A DNA stretch of 35,610 bases, taken from NCBI GenBank assembly GCA_034717215.1, contig JAYELD010000087.1, positions 1 to 35,610 of the forward strand. The letters are read 5' to 3'. Origin of the DNA: Caldisericota bacterium (GTDB lineage Bacteria; Caldisericota; Caldisericia; Caldisericales; Caldisericaceae). The notes below the pieces were generated by a model. The model was not told the origin of the DNA, did no database searches, and worked only from the letters and a program-made list of their open reading frames with translations. The position numbers were made by a program, and so were the translations under genes. Of the stretch, positions 25,527-33,118 are shown in pieces; position 1 is the stretch's first letter; each line of letters opens with the position of its first letter.

Positions 25527-26759
25527 ATGCCACTTGATAAAGTTAAAGAGGTGTTATCGGCTCATTTAAAAGGGTTGGAAGATAAGGGAGCGCTTAAAGG
25601 AAATGAAACAGCAATAACTGGCATAAAACCGGCACAAAGTGATAAAGGTCCTAGATATTTTATACAAGGTTATGGCGAAAAAGGATTTTTGCGAATGAAC
25701 GCGAATAACTATCTCGGAATGTCTTTAAAAAAGAAAGTAATAGAAGCTGAGGAAAAAGCTGCAAAGGAATTTGGAGCTGGACCTGGGGCTGTAAGATTTA
25801 TAGGTGGTACTTATACTCCTCATATAGCGCTGGAGAAAAAACTTGCTGAATTCCATAGCAGAGAAGCATCTATGATCTTTAGTTCTGCATATTCGGCAGT
25901 GGTAGGCATATTAGCACCTATGATTACGCAAGATACTATTGTGATAAGCGATGAATTGAATCATAATTGTATTATTAATGGTATAAAATTATCCAGGCCG
26001 AGGGACAAAAAGATATATAAGCATAATGATATGGGTAGCCTAGCGTCAGTTTTAGAGAGTTCAGTTGGCAATTGCAAGCGGGTTATAATTGTAACTGATG
26101 GCATCTTTAGTATGAGGGGAGATCATGCTCCGCTTAAAAAAATAGCAGATTTAGCTGAAAAATACAATTCTAGTTTTGAAGAAGGGGTTCTTACATTTGT
26201 TGATGATTCACATGGTGTTGGTGCTATTGGAGAAACAGGTAGAGGAACAACGGAATATACACATGAAGATAGAATTGATGTGTTAGTTGCGACCCTTGGC
26301 AAAGCTCTCGGAGTAAATGGTGGGTATGTGGTAAGCAGTGCAGAGGTAATAAGGTTTTTGCGTGAAACTGCTCCATTTTATATTTATTCTAATCCTATTA
26401 CTCCGCCAGAAGCAAGTGCAGCGCTTGTTTCATTAGAGATATTGGATAGCGATGAGGGAAGAGCGATGTTAAAACATTTACGTGAGATGACTGCACGATT
26501 TGAATCCGGCCTAATAGATATGAGGTATGAGGTAATAAAAGGAGAGCATCCTATTGTACCTCTTATGGTGAGGGATACAGAGAAAACTACAGAGCTTGTT
26601 GGATATTTAAAAGATAACGGTATTTTAGTGACTGGTCTTAATTTTCCTGTAGTTCCAAAAGGAAATCAAGAGATACGATTCCAAATCTGTGCTGACCATA
26701 CCGAGCATGATATAGATTACGTGCTTGGAGTATTGCGCAAATACAAAGAAACTCGCTAA
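25527..26759 (+). CDS. kbl: Glycine C-acetyltransferase (2-amino-3-ketobutyrate CoA ligase)
   Basis: A 410-residue alpha-oxoamine synthase using pyridoxal phosphate. It shows NANNYLGMS near residue 57, DDSHGVGAIG with H229 stacking on the cofactor, and the Schiff-base lysine K259 in TLGKALG. It cleaves 2-amino-3-oxobutyrate with CoA into glycine and acetyl-CoA. With the preceding dehydrogenase it makes a two-step threonine degradation route. 7-keto-8-aminopelargonate synthase (BioF) is the main alternative family member, but the neighbour argues against it. AGGGAGG lies before the ATG. Length is normal (about 395-400). Confidence 0.92.
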   Translation: MPLDKVKEVLSAHLKGLEDKGALKGNETAITGIKPAQSDKGPRYFIQGYGEKGFLRMNANNYLGMSLKKKVIEAEEKAAKEFGAGPGAVRFIGGTYTPHIALEKKLAEFHSREASMIFSSAYSAVVGILAPMITQDTIVISDELNHNCIINGIKLSRPRDKKIYKHNDMGSLASVLESSVGNCKRVIIVTDGIFSMRGDHAPLKKIADLAEKYNSSFEEGVLTFVDDSHGVGAIGETGRGTTEYTHEDRIDVLVATLGKALGVNGGYVVSSAEVIRFLRETAPFYIYSNPITPPEASAALVSLEILDSDEGRAMLKHLREMTARFESGLIDMRYEVIKGEHPIVPLMVRDTEKTTELVGYLKDNGILVTGLNFPVVPKGNQEIRFQICADHTEHDIDYVLGVLRKYKETR

Positions 26760-26808
26760 ATTGTTGCCATAATCTGTCTCGTTAGGTTAAAAATATTACT
26801 TGTGTTAT

Positions 26809-26828
26809 TGATAGCGAAAAGAAAAGGA
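26809..26828 (+). repeat. Upstream element, copy 2 (before glmU)
   Basis: TGATAGCGAAAAGAAAAGGA, related to 24519-24538 (17 of 20 identical) with the same TTAGG about 22 bases upstream. It ends in AAAAGGA, a ribosome-site-like sequence for the small frame that starts at 26837. Confidence 0.5.
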
Positions 26829-26836
26829 TGTTAGCT

Positions 26837-26905
26837 ATGAAAAATATGGTAATGGGATGGTTTTGTTTTTTAAATAAGATTTATGGCTTAATCATAAGGA
26901 GTTGA
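26837..26905 (+). CDS. Possible 22-residue leader peptide before glmU
   Basis: ATG at 26837, eight bases after AAAAGGA, opens a 22-codon frame ending at TGA 26903-26905. Its last codons run through AAGGAG (26896-26901), the ribosome site of glmU, so translation of one could affect the other. The product would be hydrophobic with two aromatic clusters (GWFCFL, IYGLII) and has no recognised family. It lies in the 151-base gap between kbl and glmU, the longest in the window; apart from the element at 26809 nothing else is evident there. It may be chance. Confidence 0.25.
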   Translation: MKNMVMGWFCFLNKIYGLIIRS

Positions 26906-26910
26906 GAACG

Positions 26911-28281
26911 ATGAAAAATGTATGTATTATTTTAGCTGCTGGAGTAGGAAAGAGGATGCATTCATCTCTTCCAAAAGTGATGCACCCAATTTGTGGGCGA
27001 CCTATGGTGCAATACGTGATAGATGCCGCAAAGGGGATATCTGATAAAGTTATTGTAGTAATTTCCGAAGAAATGGACAGAGATGGTTTTTCTGATGTTG
27101 AACTGGTTTATCAAAAAATCCCTCTTGGGACAGGAGATGCGGCAAAACAAGCACTTACTGCATCTGACAATATTTCGGATGAGATGCCAGTACTCATTAT
27201 TACAGGAGATAATCCTTTGATAAAATCCTCTGATCTCAAAGAACTTCTTGCTTTTTATAAAAACACTAAGAGTAGTGCAGCATTGCTTACTGCTTTATCT
27301 GATAATCCGTTTGGTTTTGGCAGAATAGTCAGGGATAAGACTAATTTTGTCAAGATCGTTGAAGAAAAAGACGCAACAGAGGAAGAGAAGAAAATAAACG
27401 AGATCAATACAGGGATATATGTGTTTGCAAAAAAATATCTTGTTAGCGCAATTAACGAAATTACTCCCAATAATTTACAAAAAGAATATTATTTAACGGA
27501 CGCACTTGCAATATTGAAGAAAAAAGGTGTAAAAGTAAGTGCAAAAAAGTTGGAAAGGAAATTTCCTGTGTACGGGGTTAATAACAGAAAAGAACTTTCT
27601 ATTGCAACAAAGATTATTCAAGGAGAGATACTTGATAAATTGATGTTTTCAGGCGTTACAATTATAAATACGGATACTGTCAGTATTGATTTTGATGCAA
27701 AAATAGAGAATGATGTGACAATTCTTCCCGGGGTGTTACTCCAGGGGAGGACGACTATAGGAAAAGATTGTGTGATCGGGCCTAATACGCGTATTGTTAA
27801 TTCTGTTATTAAAAATAATGTGAGTGTGGAGTATAGTGTAGTAAGACAGGCTAATGTGGGAGATAATTGCAAAATAGGCCCATTTGCTTATGTGCGGCCT
27901 GATAGCAAAATGAGTAAGAATGTTAAGATAGGTACTTTTGTTGAGGTAAAGAAATCTCAGTTTGGGGAAAATACAAAAGTTCCACATTTAGGTTATATTG
28001 GGGATACGGGAGTTGGGAAAAATGTGAACATTGGGGCAGGAACAATCACTTGCAATTATGATGGGCTTCAAAGCAAGAAGAAACCCACATTTATAGAGGA
28101 AGATGTATTTATTGGCTCTCACAATACACTTGTAGCGCCTGTAAAAATAGGGAAAGGTGCGTATACAGCAGCCGGATCTGTGATTACAGAAGAAGTTCCC
28201 GAGGGTGCGCTTGCTATTGGGAGAGCTAAACAGATAAATAAAAAAGAATGGGCAAAGAGGAGGAAAAAAAGCAATGGTTGA
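26911..28281 (+). CDS. glmU: Bifunctional UDP-GlcNAc pyrophosphorylase/GlcN-1-P acetyltransferase
   Basis: A 456-residue GlmU with both domains. The N-terminal uridyltransferase has LAAGVGKRM (8-16), the LPK lysine K22 and GTGDAAK, with GDNPLI further on. The C-terminal left-handed beta helix, from about 250, has hexapeptide repeats of the I-G-x-x-x-V type, then GDTGVGKNVNIGAGTITCNYDG and the acetyl-CoA site. It makes UDP-N-acetylglucosamine for peptidoglycan. Lysine 14 replaces the more common threonine of GxGTRM. ATG 26911 is chosen over TTG 26902 because AAGGAG sits nine bases upstream. It overlaps prs by eight bases. Confidence 0.95.
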   Translation: MKNVCIILAAGVGKRMHSSLPKVMHPICGRPMVQYVIDAAKGISDKVIVVISEEMDRDGFSDVELVYQKIPLGTGDAAKQALTASDNISDEMPVLIITGDNPLIKSSDLKELLAFYKNTKSSAALLTALSDNPFGFGRIVRDKTNFVKIVEEKDATEEEKKINEINTGIYVFAKKYLVSAINEITPNNLQKEYYLTDALAILKKKGVKVSAKKLERKFPVYGVNNRKELSIATKIIQGEILDKLMFSGVTIINTDTVSIDFDAKIENDVTILPGVLLQGRTTIGKDCVIGPNTRIVNSVIKNNVSVEYSVVRQANVGDNCKIGPFAYVRPDSKMSKNVKIGTFVEVKKSQFGENTKVPHLGYIGDTGVGKNVNIGAGTITCNYDGLQSKKKPTFIEEDVFIGSHNTLVAPVKIGKGAYTAAGSVITEEVPEGALAIGRAKQINKKEWAKRRKKSNG

Positions 28282-29233
28282 TTTGAAAGGAGAAACAATA
28301 AAAATTTTTTCTGGTACGGCAAATAGGCAGCTTTCTGAAAAAATTGTAAAATATCTTGGTTTATCACTTGGGAAGGCGATTATTAATTATTTTCCTGATG
28401 GAGAAATTCATGTAAGATGCCTTGAAAATGTACGAGGGAGAGATGTTTTTGTCATTCAGCCGACTTTTTCCCCGGCGGATAATTTAATGGAGTTACTTAT
28501 TATGATTGATACTTTAAAAAGAGCATCGGCTAACACTGTAGGTGCTGTTATTCCATTTTTTGGATATGCACGGCAGGATAGAAAGACAAAATCGAGGGAG
28601 CCTATCTCGGCAAAGCTTGTTGCAAACCTCATTACGATGGCGGGCGCTGACAGAGTAATGTCAGTAGACTTGCATGCAGGCCAGATACAAGGGTTTTTTG
28701 ATATACCGATGGATAATCTTACGGCTGTGTTGACACTTGCTGGTTATATGCGTGGAAAAAATATTGAGAATCCTGTTGTTGTTTCTCCTGACGTGGGAGG
28801 TGTAGCGCGGGCGACTGAATTTGCCAGAGATATACCCCACTCAACTCAGGCAATATTTGTCAAGAGAAGACTTGGGCCAGAAGAAGTAGAAACGAGCAGG
28901 CTTATTGGTGAAGTTGAGGGGAAAAGCGTTATTTTTGTTGACGATGCGATCCATACAGGTAATACGATTATTAAAGCGTCAGAAGAAGTTTTAAAAAGGG
29001 GAGCAAAAAGGGTTTATGTGTGTGCAACGCATGGAATATTTGCAAAAGATAGCTTGAATAAATTTATGAAATCGCCCATAGAGGAAATAATCGTAACGGA
29101 TACAATTCCCGTTGAAGAACGTAACCATTTACCTGATAAAATTAAGGTTCTTAGTGTAGCTCCACTAATAGGAGAGGCGATTAAAAGAGTATTTTTACAT
29201 GAATCTATAAGTGCATTGTTTGAAAAAGATTGA
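28274..29233 (+). CDS. prs: Ribose-phosphate pyrophosphokinase (PRPP synthase)
   Basis: A 319-residue class I PRPP synthase. It has FSGTANRQLSEKI at the N-terminus, the PDGEIHVR segment, GYARQDRKTKSREPIS as the flexible ATP loop, and the PRPP-binding VDDAIHTGNT at 222-231. It transfers pyrophosphate from ATP to ribose 5-phosphate to feed nucleotide, His and Trp synthesis and the apt reaction. The ATG lies inside the end of glmU, with AGGAGG about nine bases upstream. glmU-prs-rplY is a conserved order. A promoter for rplY overlaps its last codons. Confidence 0.96.
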   Translation: MVDLKGETIKIFSGTANRQLSEKIVKYLGLSLGKAIINYFPDGEIHVRCLENVRGRDVFVIQPTFSPADNLMELLIMIDTLKRASANTVGAVIPFFGYARQDRKTKSREPISAKLVANLITMAGADRVMSVDLHAGQIQGFFDIPMDNLTAVLTLAGYMRGKNIENPVVVSPDVGGVARATEFARDIPHSTQAIFVKRRLGPEEVETSRLIGEVEGKSVIFVDDAIHTGNTIIKASEEVLKRGAKRVYVCATHGIFAKDSLNKFMKSPIEEIIVTDTIPVEERNHLPDKIKVLSVAPLIGEAIKRVFLHESISALFEKD

Positions 29234-29247
29234 AAGAATGTTATAAT
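29220..29247 (+). promoter_or_regulatory. Promoter for rplY
   Basis: TTGAAA (29220-29225), a 16-base spacer and a perfect TATAAT (29242-29247). It overlaps the end of prs. Transcription would start near 29255, giving a leader of about 28 bases that contains AAGGAG before the ATG at 29283. Confidence 0.65.
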
Positions 29248-29282
29248 TAAATTTCAAAAAACTATAAAGGAGATGTACATAT

Positions 29283-29939
29283 ATGGAAAAGATAGTATTT
29301 AAGGCGATGAAAAGAGAAGTTTCTACTAAAGGGATGTTAAAGAAGCTTCGCAGTGAAGGATTTATTCCTGGCATAGCTTACGGAAAGACTGCAAAACCTA
29401 TTCCTATCACAATTAACGAAAAGGAATTTATTAATATTATAAAACATAAAGGGACAAGTGTTATTGTTAACCTCGACATCGATGGGACTACTTACTTTAC
29501 AATCCTTAAGGATATACAAAAAGACCCTCTTGGTGATAAGATTGTGCATGTGGATTTTTTAGAGGTAGATCTGGATAAACCTGTGCTTACGAAGGTACCG
29601 ATTGTGGTTGTAGGTGAATCGAAAGGAGTAAAAGTTGGTGGCGTACTTGAGCATACGCTGTATGACATCAAGGTAGAAGCTGCTCCTCTTGACATTCCTG
29701 ACAAAATTGCGGTTGATGTAACAGAACTTGATATAAATGATGTTGTGCACGTAAGTGACCTTGTTCTTTCCGATAAAGTGAAAGTACTTACCCCACTAGA
29801 CACAGTTGTGGTAGGAGTTGGGCATCCCACAAAGGAAGAAGTGGTACCGGTGGAAGTTGAAGCTGGTGAAGAAGCTGGTGAAGAAGCTGGTGAAGAAGCT
29901 GGTGAAGAAGAACAGAAAGAAGAAGCGAAAAAGGAATAA
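29283..29939 (+). CDS. rplY: 50S ribosomal protein L25 (general stress protein Ctc type)
   Basis: A 218-residue long-form L25/TL5/Ctc protein. Residues 1-90 are the 5S rRNA-binding domain (MKREVSTKGMLKKLRSEGFI, then GIAYGK). Residues 95-185 form the beta-rich C-terminal domain with VPIVVVGESKGVKVGGVLEH. The tail after residue 185 is strongly acidic and contains four tandem Ala-Gly-Glu-Glu units. L25 sits on the large subunit and binds 5S rRNA. AAGGAG is ten bases before the ATG. The peptidyl-tRNA hydrolase gene that often follows is absent; a terminator closes the unit. Confidence 0.93.
   Translation: MEKIVFKAMKREVSTKGMLKKLRSEGFIPGIAYGKTAKPIPITINEKEFINIIKHKGTSVIVNLDIDGTTYFTILKDIQKDPLGDKIVHVDFLEVDLDKPVLTKVPIVVVGESKGVKVGGVLEHTLYDIKVEAAPLDIPDKIAVDVTELDINDVVHVSDLVLSDKVKVLTPLDTVVVGVGHPTKEEVVPVEVEAGEEAGEEAGEEAGEEEQKEEAKKE
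29862..29909 (+). repeat. Four exact copies of a 12-bp tandem repeat in rplY
   Basis: The unit GCTGGTGAAGAA (Ala-Gly-Glu-Glu) occurs four times without mismatch. Being in frame and 12 bp long, copy-number changes would lengthen or shorten only the acidic tail of L25. A partial fifth unit (GAAGAA-like) follows. Confidence 0.95.
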
Positions 29940-29965
29940 TAAGTTAGTTTTTAAGATATAAAGCG

Positions 29966-29997
29966 GCCGGTACTATTTTTACCGGCTCCTTTTGTTT
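29966..29997 (+). terminator. Rho-independent terminator after rplY
   Basis: GCCGGTA (29966-29972) pairs with TACCGGC (29980-29986) around a seven-base loop, followed by TCCTTTTGTTT. It sits 27 bases after the rplY stop and ends just before the ribosome site of the next gene. Confidence 0.75.
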
Positions 29998-30013
29998 GTG
30001 ATGGGAGAGATAA

Positions 30014-30787
30014 ATGAAAATACTTTTTATTGGAGATGTGTTTGGGAAGCCTGGAAGAAAAGCCGTTAGAAAGGCGCTGCCTGAATTAAGAGAAAAATAT
30101 AGTCCTGATTTTATTATCTTAAATGGAGAAAATGCAGCGCACGGAACGGGAATCACAGAAAAAAGTGCACGGGAACTTTTTTCTTTTGGCGTAGATGTCA
30201 TTACTGGAGGAAACCATAGTTTCGATAAGAAACAATTTTGGGATCAGTTTGATGATTTTCCTTTTCTTTTGCGTCCTGCAAATTTTCCATCATGTGCAAG
30301 AGGCAAAGGCCATGTTGTAATTGAAAAAGATAATATGAAATTGGGAGTAGTGAATTTACAGGGAAGAATAGAGCTACCTCCACTCGATTCGCCTTTTGTT
30401 GTAGGAAAACAGTTAGTTGAAGCGATGCAAAAAGAGACTTCTTGCATAATGATTGATTTTCATGCAGAGGCAACCAGCGAAAAGAGGGCATTTGGTTTTT
30501 TCATGGATGGATTTGTAAGCGCAGTTATTGGTACGCATACACATGTGCCTACTGCAGATGAAACAATTCTTCCACGTGGCACAGCTTATATTACAGATGT
30601 TGGAATGACTGGTGTAGAAGAATCTGTTATAGGAGTAAAAAAGGAGTTGGCAATCAAAAGATTTTTAACACTTCTTCCGTTAACATTTGAAGTTGCAGAA
30701 GGTAATGTGATTTTAGATTTTGTAGTCATTGATATTGCAAATAATGGCAAGGCAAAAAGCATATTGAGAAGAAGATGGAGAGAGTAA
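30014..30787 (+). CDS. ymdB: YmdB-family metallophosphoesterase (TIGR00282 type)
   Basis: A 257-residue metallophosphoesterase of the YmdB/DR1281 family. Metal-binding motifs are GDVFGKPGR (D8), NGENAAHGTG (N37-E39 region), GGNHSFDKK, IDFHAEATSEK, and GTHTHVPTADE with its paired histidines. In Bacillus the homologue hydrolyses 2',3'-cAMP and influences RNA decay and biofilm fate; here that function is inferred from the family. The usual position behind rny is not seen. It starts 16 bases after the rplY terminator; GGGAGAG is upstream. Its end overlaps cca by 13 bases. Confidence 0.9.
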   Translation: MKILFIGDVFGKPGRKAVRKALPELREKYSPDFIILNGENAAHGTGITEKSARELFSFGVDVITGGNHSFDKKQFWDQFDDFPFLLRPANFPSCARGKGHVVIEKDNMKLGVVNLQGRIELPPLDSPFVVGKQLVEAMQKETSCIMIDFHAEATSEKRAFGFFMDGFVSAVIGTHTHVPTADETILPRGTAYITDVGMTGVEESVIGVKKELAIKRFLTLLPLTFEVAEGNVILDFVVIDIANNGKAKSILRRRWRE

Positions 30788-31872
30788 AATCTATTATAAC
30801 TGATGCACTTTCAGATACATTTGTTGAGGCACTGAAGGCAAAGATAACCAACATCTACATTGTTGGAGGCGCTATAAGGGATGCTTTTTACGGTAAAGAT
30901 CTTAAAGATTTTGATTTTATAGTAAAGGAAAACGACTTTGAAAAAGTTTTGGATTTTTTTGAAAATAGCAATTTGAAATACTTCTTGTTGAATGCAAAGG
31001 ATTTTTTGTTTCTGAGAACTATTCAAGGTGATTATACATTTGATTTTATGAAGATTACAAATAGTATAGACGATAATCTTATGCTGCGAGATTATACAAT
31101 TAACGCTGTCTGTTATTCCCTTTCAGAAAAAAAGTTTTTTTACAGAGCTATTTCACTAAAAGATCTTGAAGATCGTGTATTGAGATCTGTTTCTCCGACT
31201 TCTATTAGCGAAGATCCGGTACGTGTTCTTCGGGGAATTCGGCTTGCAACAGAATTTGGTCTTTCCATCGACGAAGATACAAGGGAACAGATTAAAAGTG
31301 CATTTTTTTTTCTTAAATCGACTAAAAAAGAGAGACGAAGAGAGGAGCTAAAAAAGATTCTTGATTTAGATGTCCAATCTGTATTAAAAGTACTTGAAAT
31401 ATTTTTTCCTGGGAAAAATTTCTCGTTTATCCTTAAAAAAATTAATTTATCCATGCAGTTTAATGAATTAGACAAAGAGATTAATAGGGATTTTACATAC
31501 AGAGATGCTTTTATTGTGGCGCTATTTTCATACGTTTTTTTAGAGTATCCTGTATTGGATATTTTAGGTTTAAGCCGGAAGGAAGCTGAAATAGCGAATA
31601 AAATTGTTGGAGAAAAAGTAGAGGACAGCTTTGATTCATTGTTTTCTCTTTTTACTCGATATAGAAGTATTTGTATTCCTTTAGCAGCAGCTCTTTTTTC
31701 GTTAGAAGGGAAAGAGGCGGCAAAGGCAAGCAAATTTTTCGTTGAATGCAGTAATGTAAAGATTGATGGCAGTAAGCTAGGAAAAAAATTTAATGTGGAA
31801 GGAAAAGAACTGGGAGTTTTGAAAGGACACATACTTGCGAAGGAGTGTAAAAAGCTTTATGAAAAATTTTAA
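30775..31872 (+). CDS. cca: CCA-adding enzyme/poly(A) polymerase family nucleotidyltransferase
   Basis: A 365-residue class II nucleotidyltransferase. Its head has IVGGAIRD (29-36) and the catalytic pair D45 and D47 in LKDFDF. RDYTINAVCYS follows near residue 109, then EDPVRVLRGIRLATEFG near 145. The C-terminal half is helical and AT-biased with weak conservation. It adds or repairs the 3' CCA of tRNA; a poly(A) polymerase or a split A- or CC-adding activity cannot be excluded from sequence. The one tRNA in this window already encodes CCA, so repair may be its main job here (inference). It overlaps ymdB and miaB. Confidence 0.86.
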   Translation: MERVKSIITDALSDTFVEALKAKITNIYIVGGAIRDAFYGKDLKDFDFIVKENDFEKVLDFFENSNLKYFLLNAKDFLFLRTIQGDYTFDFMKITNSIDDNLMLRDYTINAVCYSLSEKKFFYRAISLKDLEDRVLRSVSPTSISEDPVRVLRGIRLATEFGLSIDEDTREQIKSAFFFLKSTKKERRREELKKILDLDVQSVLKVLEIFFPGKNFSFILKKINLSMQFNELDKEINRDFTYRDAFIVALFSYVFLEYPVLDILGLSRKEAEIANKIVGEKVEDSFDSLFSLFTRYRSICIPLAAALFSLEGKEAAKASKFFVECSNVKIDGSKLGKKFNVEGKELGVLKGHILAKECKKLYEKF

Positions 31873-33118
31873 GATTGTCACATATGGCTGCCAGATTAAT
31901 GAATATGAGTCCGAAAAATTTAGAGAGGCACTCCTGTCTTTTGGATATAACGAGGTAGAAAAGGATGAAGATGCGGATTTAATTCTACTAAATAGCTGCG
32001 CTGTTCGGGAAAAGGCGAATTTAAAACTTCTCAGCAAAATAGGACGCATAAGAAAACTTTTTGAAAGACAGGGCCACCCGGTTTCTGTTGTAACGGGATG
32101 TGTTGCCAGTGTAAGTGAACAGGCAATAAAGAGAGTTGGTGAAAAAAGCATTATTGCTCTATTTAAAGGATACGAGTCTCTTGAGGACCGTATTAAAAAG
32201 TTAAAAAAATTGCTTTCTGTAACTGGTGAGGAAAAAATTTCCCCTCCACGAAAAGTGTTTGCATATGTGCCTATTATTTATGGGTGCAATGATTTTTGTA
32301 GTTATTGTATTGTTCCTATTGCTAAGGGGAGGGAACGGAGCAGGACAAAAGAAGAAATATTGGAAGAGGTAAATACGCTCGTTAAAAACGGTACGCAGGA
32401 AGTTGTTTTGCTGGGACAAAATATTAATCATTACGGGCGCGATCTGAAGTACAAAAATGGTTTTATTGAAATACTTGAAGATGTTAATAAAATCCCTGGC
32501 CTTAAGAGATTAAGATATCTTACCCCTTATCCTGCGAATTTTACTCTTTCTATTTTAGAACGGATGAGGAAGTTAAAAAAATTGTGCTCGCATTTTCATT
32601 TGCCTGTCCAGGCAGGGAGCAATAAAATATTAAAATCTATGAAGAGAGGCTATACGAGAGAACAATATATCGAGCTTATAGACAGTGTGCGAATGCTTTT
32701 TCCTGATACAAGTATTACTACTGATATTATTGTGGGATTCCCCGGAGAAAGCGAAAAAGATTACAATGAAACTAAATCACTTGTTGAATATATGCAATTT
32801 GATAGAAGTTTTGTTGCTGCTTATTCAAAGAGGCCAAATACTCCAGCAGCAGTGATGGAAGAGCAGATTGACGAGAAGGAAAAAAAGAGAAGACTGAACG
32901 ACCTTCTTTCTTTACAGAATGCTATTTCTTTAAAGAAAAACCGTTTCTTTATAGGAAAAACTGTTGAAGTTTTGATCGAATCAATTGTTGGAGTACAGGC
33001 TTTTGGCAGGATACCACAGGATAAATTAGTTATTGTAGAGGGGTGTGCTGCACGTGTTGGCGATATCATTAAAACCGAGATTGTAGATGCTGATTTTATT
33101 CACCTGCGAGGCAAATGA
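31859..33118 (+). CDS. miaB: tRNA-2-methylthio-N6-isopentenyladenosine(37) synthase MiaB
   Basis: A 419-residue radical SAM methylthiotransferase. The N-terminal MTTase domain supplies three cysteines for one [4Fe-4S] cluster (C11, C47, C81), and the radical SAM motif C143-x3-C147-x2-C150 in YGCNDFCSYCIVP binds the second. A TRAM domain closes the protein (from about 355). It adds a methylthio group to i6A37 made by MiaA, encoded next. The start at ATG 31859 gives the family N-terminus KIVTYGCQINEYES; AAGGAG is 13 bases upstream, inside cca. MtaB/RimO relatives are less likely given the adjacent miaA. Confidence 0.94.
   Translation: MKNFKIVTYGCQINEYESEKFREALLSFGYNEVEKDEDADLILLNSCAVREKANLKLLSKIGRIRKLFERQGHPVSVVTGCVASVSEQAIKRVGEKSIIALFKGYESLEDRIKKLKKLLSVTGEEKISPPRKVFAYVPIIYGCNDFCSYCIVPIAKGRERSRTKEEILEEVNTLVKNGTQEVVLLGQNINHYGRDLKYKNGFIEILEDVNKIPGLKRLRYLTPYPANFTLSILERMRKLKKLCSHFHLPVQAGSNKILKSMKRGYTREQYIELIDSVRMLFPDTSITTDIIVGFPGESEKDYNETKSLVEYMQFDRSFVAAYSKRPNTPAAVMEEQIDEKEKKRRLNDLLSLQNAISLKKNRFFIGKTVEVLIESIVGVQAFGRIPQDKLVIVEGCAARVGDIIKTEIVDADFIHLRGK

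Noticed and set aside
29862-29909. Short tandem repeats considered as a CRISPR-like array
   Set aside because: Units are 12 bp, contiguous, in frame with rplY and without spacers.
31140-31832. A 230-codon open frame on the minus strand
   Set aside because: It lies entirely opposite cca, is Ser/Phe-rich low-complexity sequence as expected for the complement of an AT-rich Lys/Glu gene, and has no recognisable domain.
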